From assembly GCF_000737325.1 (NCBI RefSeq), contig NZ_CP011125.1, positions 3,224,001 to 3,288,000 on the forward strand: a DNA stretch of 64,000 nucleotides. Reading direction: 5' to 3'. Source of the DNA: Sandaracinus amylolyticus (lineage in GTDB: Bacteria; Myxococcota_A; Polyangia; Polyangiales; Sandaracinaceae). The notes under the pieces were generated by a model. It was not told the DNA's origin. It saw nothing but the letters and a program-made list of their open reading frames with translations, and ran no database searches. The translations under genes and the position numbers were made by a program. Numbering within the stretch: the first letter of the stretch is position 1; the number at the start of each line of letters is the position of its first letter. Of this stretch, positions 32,724-40,977 are shown one piece after another.

Positions 32724-34960
32724 GCTTCCGGAGGACCCAGACGCGCGCGGTGCTGTCGGCCGCGCTCACGGCGGTGCTCGCTCTCCTCGCGGGCGTCACG
32801 CTGACCTGGGTGTCGCTGTGTCTGCCGAGCGCAGCGCGTGGCCAGACGACCACCCTGACGCTCTGGCACTCCTACGGCGAGCGCGAGGAGCGCGGCCTCC
32901 GCGCGGCGGTGGACGCGTTCGAGCAGAGCCATCGCGGCACGCACGTCGAGATGCTCGCGGTGCCGTTCGGCGCGTACGCCTCGAAGCTCGAGTCCGCGAT
33001 CCCGGTGCAGCGCGGCCCCGACGTGTTCGTCGACGCGCACGATCGTTTGAGCTCATACGTTTCGTCGCACCTCGTCCAGCCGCTCGGCGCGGGGCTCGAG
33101 ATGGACGACGAGCTCGAGCAGGCGCACCTCGACGCGCTCACCATCGACAGCGCGCTCTACGGCGTCCCGCTGCAGCTCAAGAGCGCCGCGCTCTTCGTCA
33201 ACGACGCGCTGCTCGGCGATCGCACGATCGAGTCGCTCGAAGACCTCGAAGCGCTGCGCGCCACGCTCCCCGACGGCTCGTTCCCGCTCGCGTGGGACGC
33301 CGACGACGCGTACCAGTTCGCGTCGCTCCTCCACGCGTACGGCGGCGGTCTGCTCGAGCCCGACGGCACCTACGCGTTCGTCGGACCGCGCACCGAGCGC
33401 GCGCTCGATCACCTGCTGCGCCTGCTCCGCACCCGCACGATCCCGGAAGAGACCTCGTACGAGCTCGTGCGCGATCTGTTCCGCAGCGGGCGCGCCGCGA
33501 CCGCGATCAGCGGCCCGTGGTTCGCGAGCGATCTCCCGACCGACCTCGAGTGGTCGGTGCGCCCGCTGCCGATCGTGCGCGGCGCGGACGGCGAGCCGAT
33601 GCGCGCGTTCGCGACGATCGAGGCCGCGTTCGTGGCCGAGGGCGCGCGTGACCTCGACGCAGCGCGCGCGCTCGCGATCTTCCTCGCGACGCCCGACGCC
33701 GCGCGCCTCCGCGCGATCCACGGCGGCCACGTGGTCGCGACCCGCAGCGTGTGGAGCGATCCCGAGGTCGCGCGCGACACCCGCCTCGTCGCGTTCCGCC
33801 AGGCCGCGTCGCACGCGCGCATCACGCCGACGCATCCGAGCATGCGCGCCGTGTTCGTCCCGGCCGAGCGCGCGCTCCGCAACGTGCTGCGCGGCGAGAT
33901 CGCGATCGACGAAGCGCTCGCCCAGGGCCAGCACCGCTTCGACGACGAGACGCGCGAGCCGCCCCCGCCCCGCGATCCGTCGACCGGCCTGCTCGCCTTC
34001 GGCCTCGTGCTGCTCGCGATGGTCTTCGGCATGGTGCGCCGCGCGCGCGATCCGATGTTCCGCGTCGCGCTGCGCCGCTCCGTGCCCGCCTACGCGTGGG
34101 TCGCGCACGCCGCGATCACGGTGGGCGTCCTCGTGATCCTCCCGCTCGTCGTCGGCGCCGGGACGAGCTTCTTCGCGGGCCACGGTCGCGACCTCCACTA
34201 CGTCGGGCTCGCGAACTACGTCGACATCCTCACCGCGCGCGGCGGCGATCTGCTCGGCCACGGATCGTTCTGGGCGGTGCTGGTCGTCACCGTGCTCTGG
34301 ACCGCGGCGAACATCTCGCTCCACGTCGCGATCGGGGTCGCGCTCGCGCTCCTGCTCAACCGATCGACGCTGCGCTTCAAGGGCCTCTACCGCGTGCTGC
34401 TCGTGCTGCCGTGGGCGGTGCCGAGCTACGTCACCGCGCTCGCGTGGCGCGGCATGTTCCATCGCCAGTTCGGCGCGGTGAACGCGATGCTCGAGGCGCT
34501 CGGCGCCGAGCCCGTCTCGTGGTTCGCGCGCTGGTCCACCGCGTTCGCCGCGAACGTCACGACGAACGTGTGGCTCGGCTTCCCGTTCATGATGGTCGTC
34601 ACGCTCGGCGCGCTCACCGCGATCCCGAAGGACCTCTACGAAGCGGCCGAGGTCGACGGCGCGACGAAGTGGCAGCAGTTCCGCTTCGTCACGCTCCCGC
34701 TCTTGCGTCCTTCGCTCGCGCCCGCGGTCGCGATGGGCGCGGTGTGGACGTTCAACATGTTCAACGTCGTGTACCTCGTGAGCGCGGGCGAGCCCGACGG
34801 CACCACCGAGATCCTCGTGAGCGAGGCCTATCGCTGGGCGTTCACCCGCGGCCACCAGTACGGCTACGCCGCGGCGTACGCGGTCTTGATCTTCTTGCTG
34901 CTCTACTTCGGCACGCGCGCGCTGCCGGGCTCGGGCAGCGCGAAGGAGGGCGCGCGATGA
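32720..34960 (+). CDS. Fused ABC sugar-binding protein and MalF-type permease
   Basis: A 746-residue protein joining two functions that are usually separate. Residues about 43-400 form a MalE-like extracellular binding protein (LTLWHSYGEREERGLRAAVD, GPDVFVDAHDRLSSYV, FRSGRAATAISGPWF). After a helix near 425 comes a MalF-type permease (about 450-746) with the coupling loop YEAAEVDGATKWQQFRFVTL. The N-terminal helix (about 11-30) would be the signal anchor. The binding domain is therefore tethered to the channel. The partners are the ATPase before it and the MalG-type permease after it (ATGA overlaps on both sides). The sugar is unknown. Confidence 0.85.
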   Translation: MSFRRTQTRAVLSAALTAVLALLAGVTLTWVSLCLPSAARGQTTTLTLWHSYGEREERGLRAAVDAFEQSHRGTHVEMLAVPFGAYASKLESAIPVQRGPDVFVDAHDRLSSYVSSHLVQPLGAGLEMDDELEQAHLDALTIDSALYGVPLQLKSAALFVNDALLGDRTIESLEDLEALRATLPDGSFPLAWDADDAYQFASLLHAYGGGLLEPDGTYAFVGPRTERALDHLLRLLRTRTIPEETSYELVRDLFRSGRAATAISGPWFASDLPTDLEWSVRPLPIVRGADGEPMRAFATIEAAFVAEGARDLDAARALAIFLATPDAARLRAIHGGHVVATRSVWSDPEVARDTRLVAFRQAASHARITPTHPSMRAVFVPAERALRNVLRGEIAIDEALAQGQHRFDDETREPPPPRDPSTGLLAFGLVLLAMVFGMVRRARDPMFRVALRRSVPAYAWVAHAAITVGVLVILPLVVGAGTSFFAGHGRDLHYVGLANYVDILTARGGDLLGHGSFWAVLVVTVLWTAANISLHVAIGVALALLLNRSTLRFKGLYRVLLVLPWAVPSYVTALAWRGMFHRQFGAVNAMLEALGAEPVSWFARWSTAFAANVTTNVWLGFPFMMVVTLGALTAIPKDLYEAAEVDGATKWQQFRFVTLPLLRPSLAPAVAMGAVWTFNMFNVVYLVSAGEPDGTTEILVSEAYRWAFTRGHQYGYAAAYAVLIFLLLYFGTRALPGSGSAKEGAR

Positions 34961-35796
34961 AGGCGCGCGGACGCGAGCTCCTCGTGCACCTCGTCCTCTG
35001 GATCGCGGTGCTCTTCGCGCTCTATCCCGTCACGTGGGTCGTCTCGCAGGCGCTCTCGAGCGGCGCGACCACCGGCGGGCGCATCCTGCCGTGGCCGACC
35101 GAGCCCTCGCTCGAGCACTTCGAGGCGGTCGTCATGCGCGTGCACGAAGGGCGCTGGCTCTTCGGCCTCCAGCTGCTCAACAGCGTCGTCGTCAGCGCGG
35201 CGACCGCGCTCGTCGCGATCGCGATCGCGACGCCCGCGGCGTACGCGCTCTCGCGCTTCGAGTTCGTCGGCGCGCGGGGCGCGACGCGCACGCTCCTCGC
35301 GACGCAGATGTTCCCCGGCGTCGCCGCGTCGATCCCGCTCTACCTGCTGCTCGACGCGTCGAACCTCCTCGACACGCGCACCGGCCTCGTCCTCGTCTAC
35401 GCCACGAGCGCGGTGCCGTTCGCGATCTTCCAGCTGCGCGGCGCGTTCGACGCGATCCCGCGCGACCTCGAAGAAGCCGCGATGGTCGACGGAGCCACGC
35501 GCGCCGGCGCGTTCTTCCGCGTCGTGCTCCCCGCCGCGCGCCCCGCGCTCGCGGTCACCGCGCTCTTCGCGTTCATGACCGCGTGGAACGAGTTCATCCT
35601 CGCCGCGACGTTCCTGACCTCGCAGGACCTCTACACGCTGCCGATCCTCCTGAACGGCTACGCGAGCGAGTACGACTCCAACTTCGGTCACTTCGCGGCC
35701 GGCGCGATCGTCGTCTCGATCCCGGTGATGGCGCTCTTCTACGCGCTCCAGCGCCAGCTCGTCGGCGGCCTGACCGCGGGTGGCGTGAAGGGCTGA
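34957..35796 (+). CDS. MalG-type ABC sugar permease
   Basis: A 279-residue permease with six helices. The coupling loop LEEAAMVDGATRAGAFFRVV and the FMTAWNEFILAATFLTS segment are typical of MalG-like proteins. ATG 34957 overlaps the stop of the fusion gene. It completes an importer of three genes (ATPase, binding protein-MalF fusion, MalG); no catabolic enzyme is next to it. Confidence 0.88.
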   Translation: MKARGRELLVHLVLWIAVLFALYPVTWVVSQALSSGATTGGRILPWPTEPSLEHFEAVVMRVHEGRWLFGLQLLNSVVVSAATALVAIAIATPAAYALSRFEFVGARGATRTLLATQMFPGVAASIPLYLLLDASNLLDTRTGLVLVYATSAVPFAIFQLRGAFDAIPRDLEEAAMVDGATRAGAFFRVVLPAARPALAVTALFAFMTAWNEFILAATFLTSQDLYTLPILLNGYASEYDSNFGHFAAGAIVVSIPVMALFYALQRQLVGGLTAGGVKG

Positions 35797-35900
35797 GATC
35801 TCCGCTCGAGCGATCTCCGTTCGCGGACATCCACCTGGCCGATCGATGGCCGGACGCGACACGAGATTCCTGAGCCGGTCCGCGCGCGGCTCGCCACTTG

Positions 35901-36164
35901 ATGGACATGGGGGCGAGCACGCACGGAGACGGAGCGGCGGCGGAGCGCGTCGTCGCGCACCTCGCAGCGAGGGTCGGGCTCAACGACATCGAGCGGCGCG
36001 TGATCGCGCTCTCGCTCGCGGGCGTCGCGCCCGAGGCGCTGCCGGCGCAGCTCGGGGTCGATCCGTCGCTCGCGGCCGCGGCGATCCGCGTCGCCTGCGT
36101 GCGTCTCGAGATCGACTCCGTGAGCGAGGTCTGGCGCCTGGTGCGCGGCGACCTGCAGGACTGA
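35901..36164 (+). CDS. Small helical protein, possible HTH
   Basis: An 87-residue protein. The segment LNDIERRVIALSLAGVAPEA, then LPAQLGVDPSLAAAAIRVAC, resembles the helix order of a LuxR/sigma-4 type DNA-binding domain, but there is no sensor part. It could be a small regulator. The start is ATG 35901 (a TTG lies directly before it). It stands alone between the sugar transporter and the second exbB. Confidence 0.5.
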   Translation: MDMGASTHGDGAAAERVVAHLAARVGLNDIERRVIALSLAGVAPEALPAQLGVDPSLAAAAIRVACVRLEIDSVSEVWRLVRGDLQD

Positions 36165-36237
36165 GGCGCCATCTGCGGAGTCGTGCGGGGCGTTCCCGGA
36201 ACGACGTTCGGGAATAGCTGGGCGAGAGACGCGTTCT

Positions 36238-36268
36238 GCAACCACATTGCATTCTCAATGTTGGTTGC
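36238..36268. promoter_or_regulatory. AT-rich inverted repeat upstream of exbB2
   Basis: GCAACCACATTG and CAATGTTGGTTGC are inverted around CATTCT, with one extra base in the right arm. The block is unusually AT-rich here and lies 67 bp before the exbB2 ATG. ATTCTCA is like half of a Fur box, so a metal-responsive operator is possible. A second imperfect hairpin (TTCCCGGAACG/CGTTCGGGAA) lies at about 36193-36214. Confidence 0.45.
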
Positions 36269-36335
36269 GTCTGCAATCCACCTCTCGTAGGGTTCCGCCG
36301 CTTCTCGCGCCCTTTTACCTCAGGATCTCGCCCGA

Positions 36336-36995
36336 ATGGACATCCAGGAACGCCTCACCGCCTTCGCGATGCTCGGGGCCACGTGGGTCATGTGGCTGCT
36401 CGTGCTCCTGTCGATCGTGGGCTTGGCGATCATTCTCGAGCGCGCGTACTACCTCTTCGTCTCGCGCGACGACATCGCGAAGCTCAAGAGCGACCTGCTC
36501 GCGAAGCTCCGCTCCAACGACGTCGACGCCGCGCGCACCCGCATGCGGCAATCACGCAGCGTGGAGGCGCAGGTCGCGCTCGCCGGGCTCGACGCCGCCG
36601 AAGACGGCGCGGAGACCGCCGAAGAGCGCATGGACGGCCAGACGTCCATCTCGCGCCTGAACATGGAGCGCAACCTCGCGTTCCTCGGCACCGTCGGCAA
36701 CAACGCGCCCTTCGTCGGGCTGGCCGGCACCGTCATCGGCATCATCCGCGCGTTCCACGAGCTCAACGAGAGCCAGGGACAGGTGAGCGCGGGCCTGATG
36801 GCGGAGGTCGGCGAAGCGCTCGTCGCGACGCTGATCGGTCTGCTCGTCGCGCTGCCCGCGGTCGCGTTCTTCAACCTCTTCCAGCGCATCATCAAGGCGC
36901 GCCTCACGCGCGCCGACGCGATGGGCAGGGAAGTGCTGGCGTTCCTCAAGTCCGAGCGCCGCAAGAACGGCGTCGCGGAAGCCGCGGCGGAGTGA
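36336..36995 (+). CDS. exbB: ExbB/MotA-TolQ proton channel (copy 2)
   Basis: A 219-residue protein with the family segment LGTVGNNAPFVGLAGTVIGI and VGEALVATLIGLLVALPAVA. Helices lie at about 12-34, 112-135 and 150-180. It forms the inner-membrane proton channel with ExbD2 and drives TonB2. First gene of a three-gene operon (4 bp to exbD2). No receptor gene is next to it, so it may serve several receptors elsewhere. Confidence 0.9.
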   Translation: MDIQERLTAFAMLGATWVMWLLVLLSIVGLAIILERAYYLFVSRDDIAKLKSDLLAKLRSNDVDAARTRMRQSRSVEAQVALAGLDAAEDGAETAEERMDGQTSISRLNMERNLAFLGTVGNNAPFVGLAGTVIGIIRAFHELNESQGQVSAGLMAEVGEALVATLIGLLVALPAVAFFNLFQRIIKARLTRADAMGREVLAFLKSERRKNGVAEAAAE

Positions 36996-36999
36996 CGCG

Positions 37000-37437
37000 A
37001 TGGGCGGTGGAACCGGTGGTGGTGGCGACGACGATCTGATCACTTCGATCAACGTCACGCCGCTCGTCGACGTCGTCCTCGTGCTGCTGATCATCCTGAT
37101 GGTCACCGCGAGCTACATCGTGTCGCACAGCATCCCGATGGAGCTGCCGCAGGCCGAGACGGGCGATCCCGAGGCGCAGCAGCCGCGCACGCTGACGGTC
37201 TCGATCAACGAGACGGGGCAGCTGCACATCGACGCGGAGCCGATCTCGGACGAGGTGTTCCGGCGCCGGATCCGCGAGTACGTCGCGAGCCTGCCGAACC
37301 GTCAGGAGTCGCGCGCGACGATCGCCGCCGACGGGCGCATCCAGCACTCGCGCTTCGTGTACGTGCTGGACTCGCTTCGTCGTGAGGGCGTGACGCGCTA
37401 CGCGATCAACGTCCGTCCCGAAGACCTCGCGCAGTAA
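37000..37437 (+). CDS. exbD: ExbD/TolR family protein (copy 2)
   Basis: A 145-residue protein with SINVTPLVDVVLVLLIILMV, the single helix carrying the conserved Asp, and the periplasmic part LTVSINETGQLHIDAEPI. Follows exbB2 by 4 bp and precedes tonB2 by 11 bp. Same role as copy 1. Confidence 0.9.
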   Translation: MGGGTGGGGDDDLITSINVTPLVDVVLVLLIILMVTASYIVSHSIPMELPQAETGDPEAQQPRTLTVSINETGQLHIDAEPISDEVFRRRIREYVASLPNRQESRATIAADGRIQHSRFVYVLDSLRREGVTRYAINVRPEDLAQ

Positions 37438-37448
37438 GTCGAGACCGC

Positions 37449-38285
37449 TTGGGAGACGGCGCGGCAGGGCTCGCGAGGGTGTTCGGCATGCTGGTGCTCA
37501 GCACCGGCGCGCACGTCGCCGTCGCGTTCGTGTTGATCGCGCTGCCGCTCGCCCGGGAGCTGATCCCGAACGAGCCGCAGATGATCGAGATCGTCGCGAT
37601 CGACGAGCCGCTCCCGCCCGAGCCGGAGCCCGAGCCGGTCGTCGAGGAGCCCGAGCCTCCGCCGCCCGAGCCGGAGGCGGTGCGCCCTGAGCCGCGTCGC
37701 GTCGAGCGCACCGAGCCGCGCCCGTCCACGCCCGAGCCGCAGCCGGAGCCGCCGAGCGCCGAGCCGCCGCCGGTCGAGGAAGCGATCGCGGACTTCACCG
37801 GCGAGACGCTGACGAACGAGGGCGGCGAGACCTTCGCGATGCCGGTGGGCAACGGCGCGCCGATGGACGGACCGATCGGCCAGCCCGGCGCGGTCGTGAC
37901 CGGTCGTCGTCGCGAGGGCGGCAGCGGCGGCGCGATCGGCGGCAGCGGCACGGCGGCGCCCGAGGGACCGCGCGTCGTCGCGCTCGCGGATCTGTCGCGA
38001 CGCCCGAGCCCGCAGGGCGACATGAACGCGGTGCTGCAGCGGAACTACCCGCCGCGCGCGCGTCAGCTCGGCATCGAAGGGCGCGTCGTGATCGGGTTCC
38101 GCATCATGCCGGACGGCAGCGTGCAGCGGTTCCGTACGCGCAGCGAGACGCCGCCGTCGCAGGGCTTCGGCGAGGCGTGCCGTCGAACGGTGCAGCAGCT
38201 GCGCTGGGATCCGCCGCTCGCGCAGGACGGCGCCGCGGTCGCGACCGACGCCAGCTTCGAGTGCGAGTTCGCGGTCGGGCTCTGA
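37449..38285 (+). CDS. tonB: TonB-like energy transducer (copy 2)
   Basis: A 278-residue protein. The helix (LVLSTGAHVAVAFVLIALPL, about 14-33) has the conserved His. A Pro/Glu spacer (about 52-105) and a Gly-rich stretch lead to a TonB C-terminal domain (about 195-278: YPPRARQLGIEGRVVIGFRI). The start taken is TTG 37449; an ATG at 37488 (MLVLSTGAHV) is an alternative that shortens the cytoplasmic end. Downstream lies a palindrome array. Confidence 0.82.
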   Translation: MGDGAAGLARVFGMLVLSTGAHVAVAFVLIALPLARELIPNEPQMIEIVAIDEPLPPEPEPEPVVEEPEPPPPEPEAVRPEPRRVERTEPRPSTPEPQPEPPSAEPPPVEEAIADFTGETLTNEGGETFAMPVGNGAPMDGPIGQPGAVVTGRRREGGSGGAIGGSGTAAPEGPRVVALADLSRRPSPQGDMNAVLQRNYPPRARQLGIEGRVVIGFRIMPDGSVQRFRTRSETPPSQGFGEACRRTVQQLRWDPPLAQDGAAVATDASFECEFAVGL

Positions 38286-38340
38286 GCGGGGGCGGGGGCC
38301 GGGGCCGGGTCGCTCTCGGGAGCGGGCGCGGCGCCGGGGC

Positions 38341-38646
38341 GAATGTCGGAGGTTCGGGGTCTCGGTCGGGGACCGGCCGGCGAATCTCGGAGATTCGGTG
38401 GTCGATTCTGGAATCGGCGGGCGAATCTCGGAGATTCGGTGATCGATTTTGAAATCGGCGGGCGAATCTCGGAGATTCGATCCCCTGGATTCGAAATCCA
38501 CCCGGCGAATCTCGGAGATTCGGTCGGCGATTCTGAAATCGGCGGATGAATCTCGGAGATTCGATCCCTGGATTCGAAATCCACCCGGCGAATCTCGGAG
38601 ATTCGGTGGTCGATTCTGGAATCGGCGGGCGAATCTCGGAGATTCG
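38341..38646. repeat. Tandem array of palindromes, period about 41 bp
   Basis: Seven copies of the 17-bp palindrome CGAATCTCGGAGATTCG lie at 38381, 38422, 38463, 38506, 38547 (one base changed), 38589 and 38630, plus a degenerate copy at 38341. The 24-26 bp spacers are themselves related to one another and contain a second palindrome (such as CGATTCTGGAATCG or GGATTCGAAATCC). The spacing is 41-43 bp. Because the spacers are homologous it is not a CRISPR array. It fills the gap between the convergent tonB2 gene and the DUF1517-like gene. Any frames through it are low-complexity products of the repeat. Confidence 0.9.
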
Positions 38647-38661
38647 GGGCGGCTCGAGCGC

Positions 38662-39450
38662 TCAGGCGGGGACCAAGCGGGGGGCGCGGGCCAGGAGATC
38701 GCGGGTGGTCGTCGTCTCGCCCGCGCCCGGCGGGAACCACGTGACGTCCACCTGCACGATCTCGCTCGTCGGGCGTCGCGCGAGCGACTCGAGCGTGCGC
38801 CGTGCGGCGTCCGGAGGTGCTCCGAGCGCTTCCGGGAGCTCGGCGCGCGTGAGCACGAGCAGCGAGACGAGCGCGTGCTCCTCCGGCTCGTCGCGCATGG
38901 GCTCCCCGCGGTAGCCGCGCCCCGGCTCGGGCGGGACCTCGAGCGTCTCGCGCGCGGCGATCTCCGTCTGCACCGCGCGGTGGCGCTGCTCCGCGATCGG
39001 CGCGTCGACCCGCGGGTACTGGCGCATCCCGACGTGCGACCAGGGCGCGCGCGCGAGCGCGTTCGCGAGCTCCGGCAGCACGTCGCGCGCGTTGAGGCGC
39101 GACGCGAGGATCTCGTCGAGCTCGCGCCGGAGCGATGCGACGTGCTCGCGCGCGAGCGCGACCTCGACGACCGCGAGGTCCCACTGCTCGATGCGGATCG
39201 GTGTGTCCGACGCGAGCCGCGTGCGCGACCGTCGGCGGGAGAGCGCCCAGCCCGCGAGCACCGCGCCCGCCGCGGCCGTCGCGAGGACGAGCACGACGTT
39301 CTCGCGGGCGACGGCGCGCAGGTGGGCCGCCTGCTCGGGAGGGAACGGGCGCGGCCGCCGGGTCGAGGCCTGGGCGCTCGCCGTCGTCGCGAGCGCGGCG
39401 AGGACGGCGAGCGCGAGCGCGAGCCCGTGAAGCCACCCCGCGCCCGACAT
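38662..39450 (-). CDS. DUF1517-like membrane-associated protein
   Basis: A 262-residue protein. The signal/anchor region (GLALALAVLAALATTASAQA), a second hydrophobic stretch (about 50-72) and a C-terminal domain with VSLLVLTRAELPEALG and VQVDVTWFPPGAGETTTTRD match the layout of DUF1517 proteins of chloroplasts and bacteria. Function unknown. The start at ATG 39450 has GGAG seven bases before it; an ATG at 39468 would add a basic end (MLRRRS), better for a signal peptide, but lacks a ribosome site. Its stop is 15 bp from the palindrome array. Confidence 0.6.
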   Translation of the reverse strand: MSGAGWLHGLALALAVLAALATTASAQASTRRPRPFPPEQAAHLRAVARENVVLVLATAAAGAVLAGWALSRRRSRTRLASDTPIRIEQWDLAVVEVALAREHVASLRRELDEILASRLNARDVLPELANALARAPWSHVGMRQYPRVDAPIAEQRHRAVQTEIAARETLEVPPEPGRGYRGEPMRDEPEEHALVSLLVLTRAELPEALGAPPDAARRTLESLARRPTSEIVQVDVTWFPPGAGETTTTRDLLARAPRLVPA

Positions 39451-39528
39451 GGATCGTCTCCGGAGCATCTCGGCGATCACGCTCCGTCATACGCCTGCTG
39501 CGCGACGTGCGCCCTCGCGCGGACGCGA

Positions 39529-40977
39529 TCAGACGTGCAGCTCGCGGAGCGTCCCGCGCACGTCGATCGTGCTTCCGTCGCCGCGCGTCACCTCGCGCAT
39601 GCCGAAGTGATCGTCGTCCCAGCCGAAGCTGCGCAGCAACGTCACGAAGAGCTGCGAGAGCGCCGGGCCGTGCGAGAGCGGTCGCCCGGCCCAGTCCATC
39701 GCGGCGCGGACGTCGCGCGCGTAGCGCACGTACCGGCCGGTGCGGAAGAAGTCGGTGCCGCCCGCGATCAGCGTGCACGCGTCGACGTGCTGGTGCGTCG
39801 GGGAGCCCAGCTCGGTCAGCCACACGACCGTCGTGTGATCGAGCATCGTCCCCGATCCCTCGGGCACCGCGTCGAGCATCTCCAGCAGCGCGAGGAAGCG
39901 CTGCGAATAGAAGATGCCGTAGTCGATCATCGCTCGCTCCGACACGGGATCGAAGGGCTCGCTGCCGTCGTCGACCGAGCTGTGCGCGAAGCGCCCGTGC
40001 ACGTCGGAGCTCGCGGGATACCCGAATTCCGTGGGCTCGAGGATCGGCGGGACGATCGTGACGACCCGCGTGAGATCACACGAGAGCGCCAGGGTCGCGA
40101 GGCGCGAGTACTGGTCGATCACGTGGCCCGTCGACTCGAAGACGGGATCGCAGCGCGTCGGCACCGCGATGCCGAGCGCGCGCTCGAGATCGCGCACCAT
40201 GTCGCGGTGCTGCTCGAGCTTGCGCGCGCCCTCGAGCCCCATGCGCGTGCGCATGAACTCGTGCTCGCGCGCGACCGCGTCGAGCACGCTCCCGCGCAGC
40301 GCGCGGATGCGCTCGTCGCGCGTCGCGGGCGTGTCGCTCGCGGGCGGGACGTAGAGCCCGAGCAGGTCCGCGTACGCGCGCTCGGGATCGTCGACGCGCG
40401 GCGCGGCGTGGCCCGCGCCGAGGAACGAGTAGGGCATCCAGTGGTTCGCGCCCCAGACGCACGCGTCGAAGCGCCCCGGCTGCGAGACGCGCGCGCCGAT
40501 CTCCTGATCGATCGAGCGCCCGCCGCCGATGCAGATCGCGCCGGGCCCACGCTGCTGCGCGATCTGCGCCGTGAGCAGGTGCGCCATCGCGACGTTGTGA
40601 TGGTTCGCGTCGATGCCGGTCTGGCCGGCGAGCGCCGCGAGATCGCCGAGCACCGAGGTGTGCGCGATCCCTTCGATCGGCAGCACGCGATCGCGCATCG
40701 CGTGGAACGGCCGGAGCACCGGGCTGAGCTCGTCGCGCGAGAGCTCGAGGAGCGAGCGCTCCACGGTGCGATCGGTCGGCAGCCCGGGGAGCGCGACGTG
40801 CCAGCCGTTCCACACGTGCGCGTGTCCCGTGCAGAAGAAGACGACGCGTCGCGGCGGCGCGTCGTCGTCCCCGGCGTGCACGATCGATCGTCCGAGCGCG
40901 GTCGATGCGCCCGCGGAGGCGAGCGCCGACAGGCCCATGGCGCGCAAGAACCGTCGTCGATCGAGGATCGTCGTCAT
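39529..40977 (-). CDS. DUF1552 Tat-exported protein (pair 2)
   Basis: A 482-residue protein. It starts MTTILDRRRFLRAMGLSALA, a twin-arginine signal. DUF1552 features include VFFCTGHAHVWNGW, MLDHTTVVWLTELGSPTHQH and LLRSFGWDDDHFG. Same family as 21592-22962 but clearly diverged. The ATG overlaps the stop of the DUF1592 gene (ATGA), so gene order here is DUF1592 then DUF1552, the reverse of pair 1. Confidence 0.8.
   Translation of the reverse strand: MTTILDRRRFLRAMGLSALASAGASTALGRSIVHAGDDDAPPRRVVFFCTGHAHVWNGWHVALPGLPTDRTVERSLLELSRDELSPVLRPFHAMRDRVLPIEGIAHTSVLGDLAALAGQTGIDANHHNVAMAHLLTAQIAQQRGPGAICIGGGRSIDQEIGARVSQPGRFDACVWGANHWMPYSFLGAGHAAPRVDDPERAYADLLGLYVPPASDTPATRDERIRALRGSVLDAVAREHEFMRTRMGLEGARKLEQHRDMVRDLERALGIAVPTRCDPVFESTGHVIDQYSRLATLALSCDLTRVVTIVPPILEPTEFGYPASSDVHGRFAHSSVDDGSEPFDPVSERAMIDYGIFYSQRFLALLEMLDAVPEGSGTMLDHTTVVWLTELGSPTHQHVDACTLIAGGTDFFRTGRYVRYARDVRAAMDWAGRPLSHGPALSQLFVTLLRSFGWDDDHFGMREVTRGDGSTIDVRGTLRELHV

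Noticed and set aside
36238-36268. Firm call of a Fur box before exbB2.
   Set aside because: Only one half-site fits; the left half does not match the 7-1-7 pattern, so it is kept only as a possible operator.
38341-38646. CRISPR array.
   Set aside because: The 17-bp repeats are palindromes and the spacers are related to one another and contain palindromes too; no cas gene is in the window.
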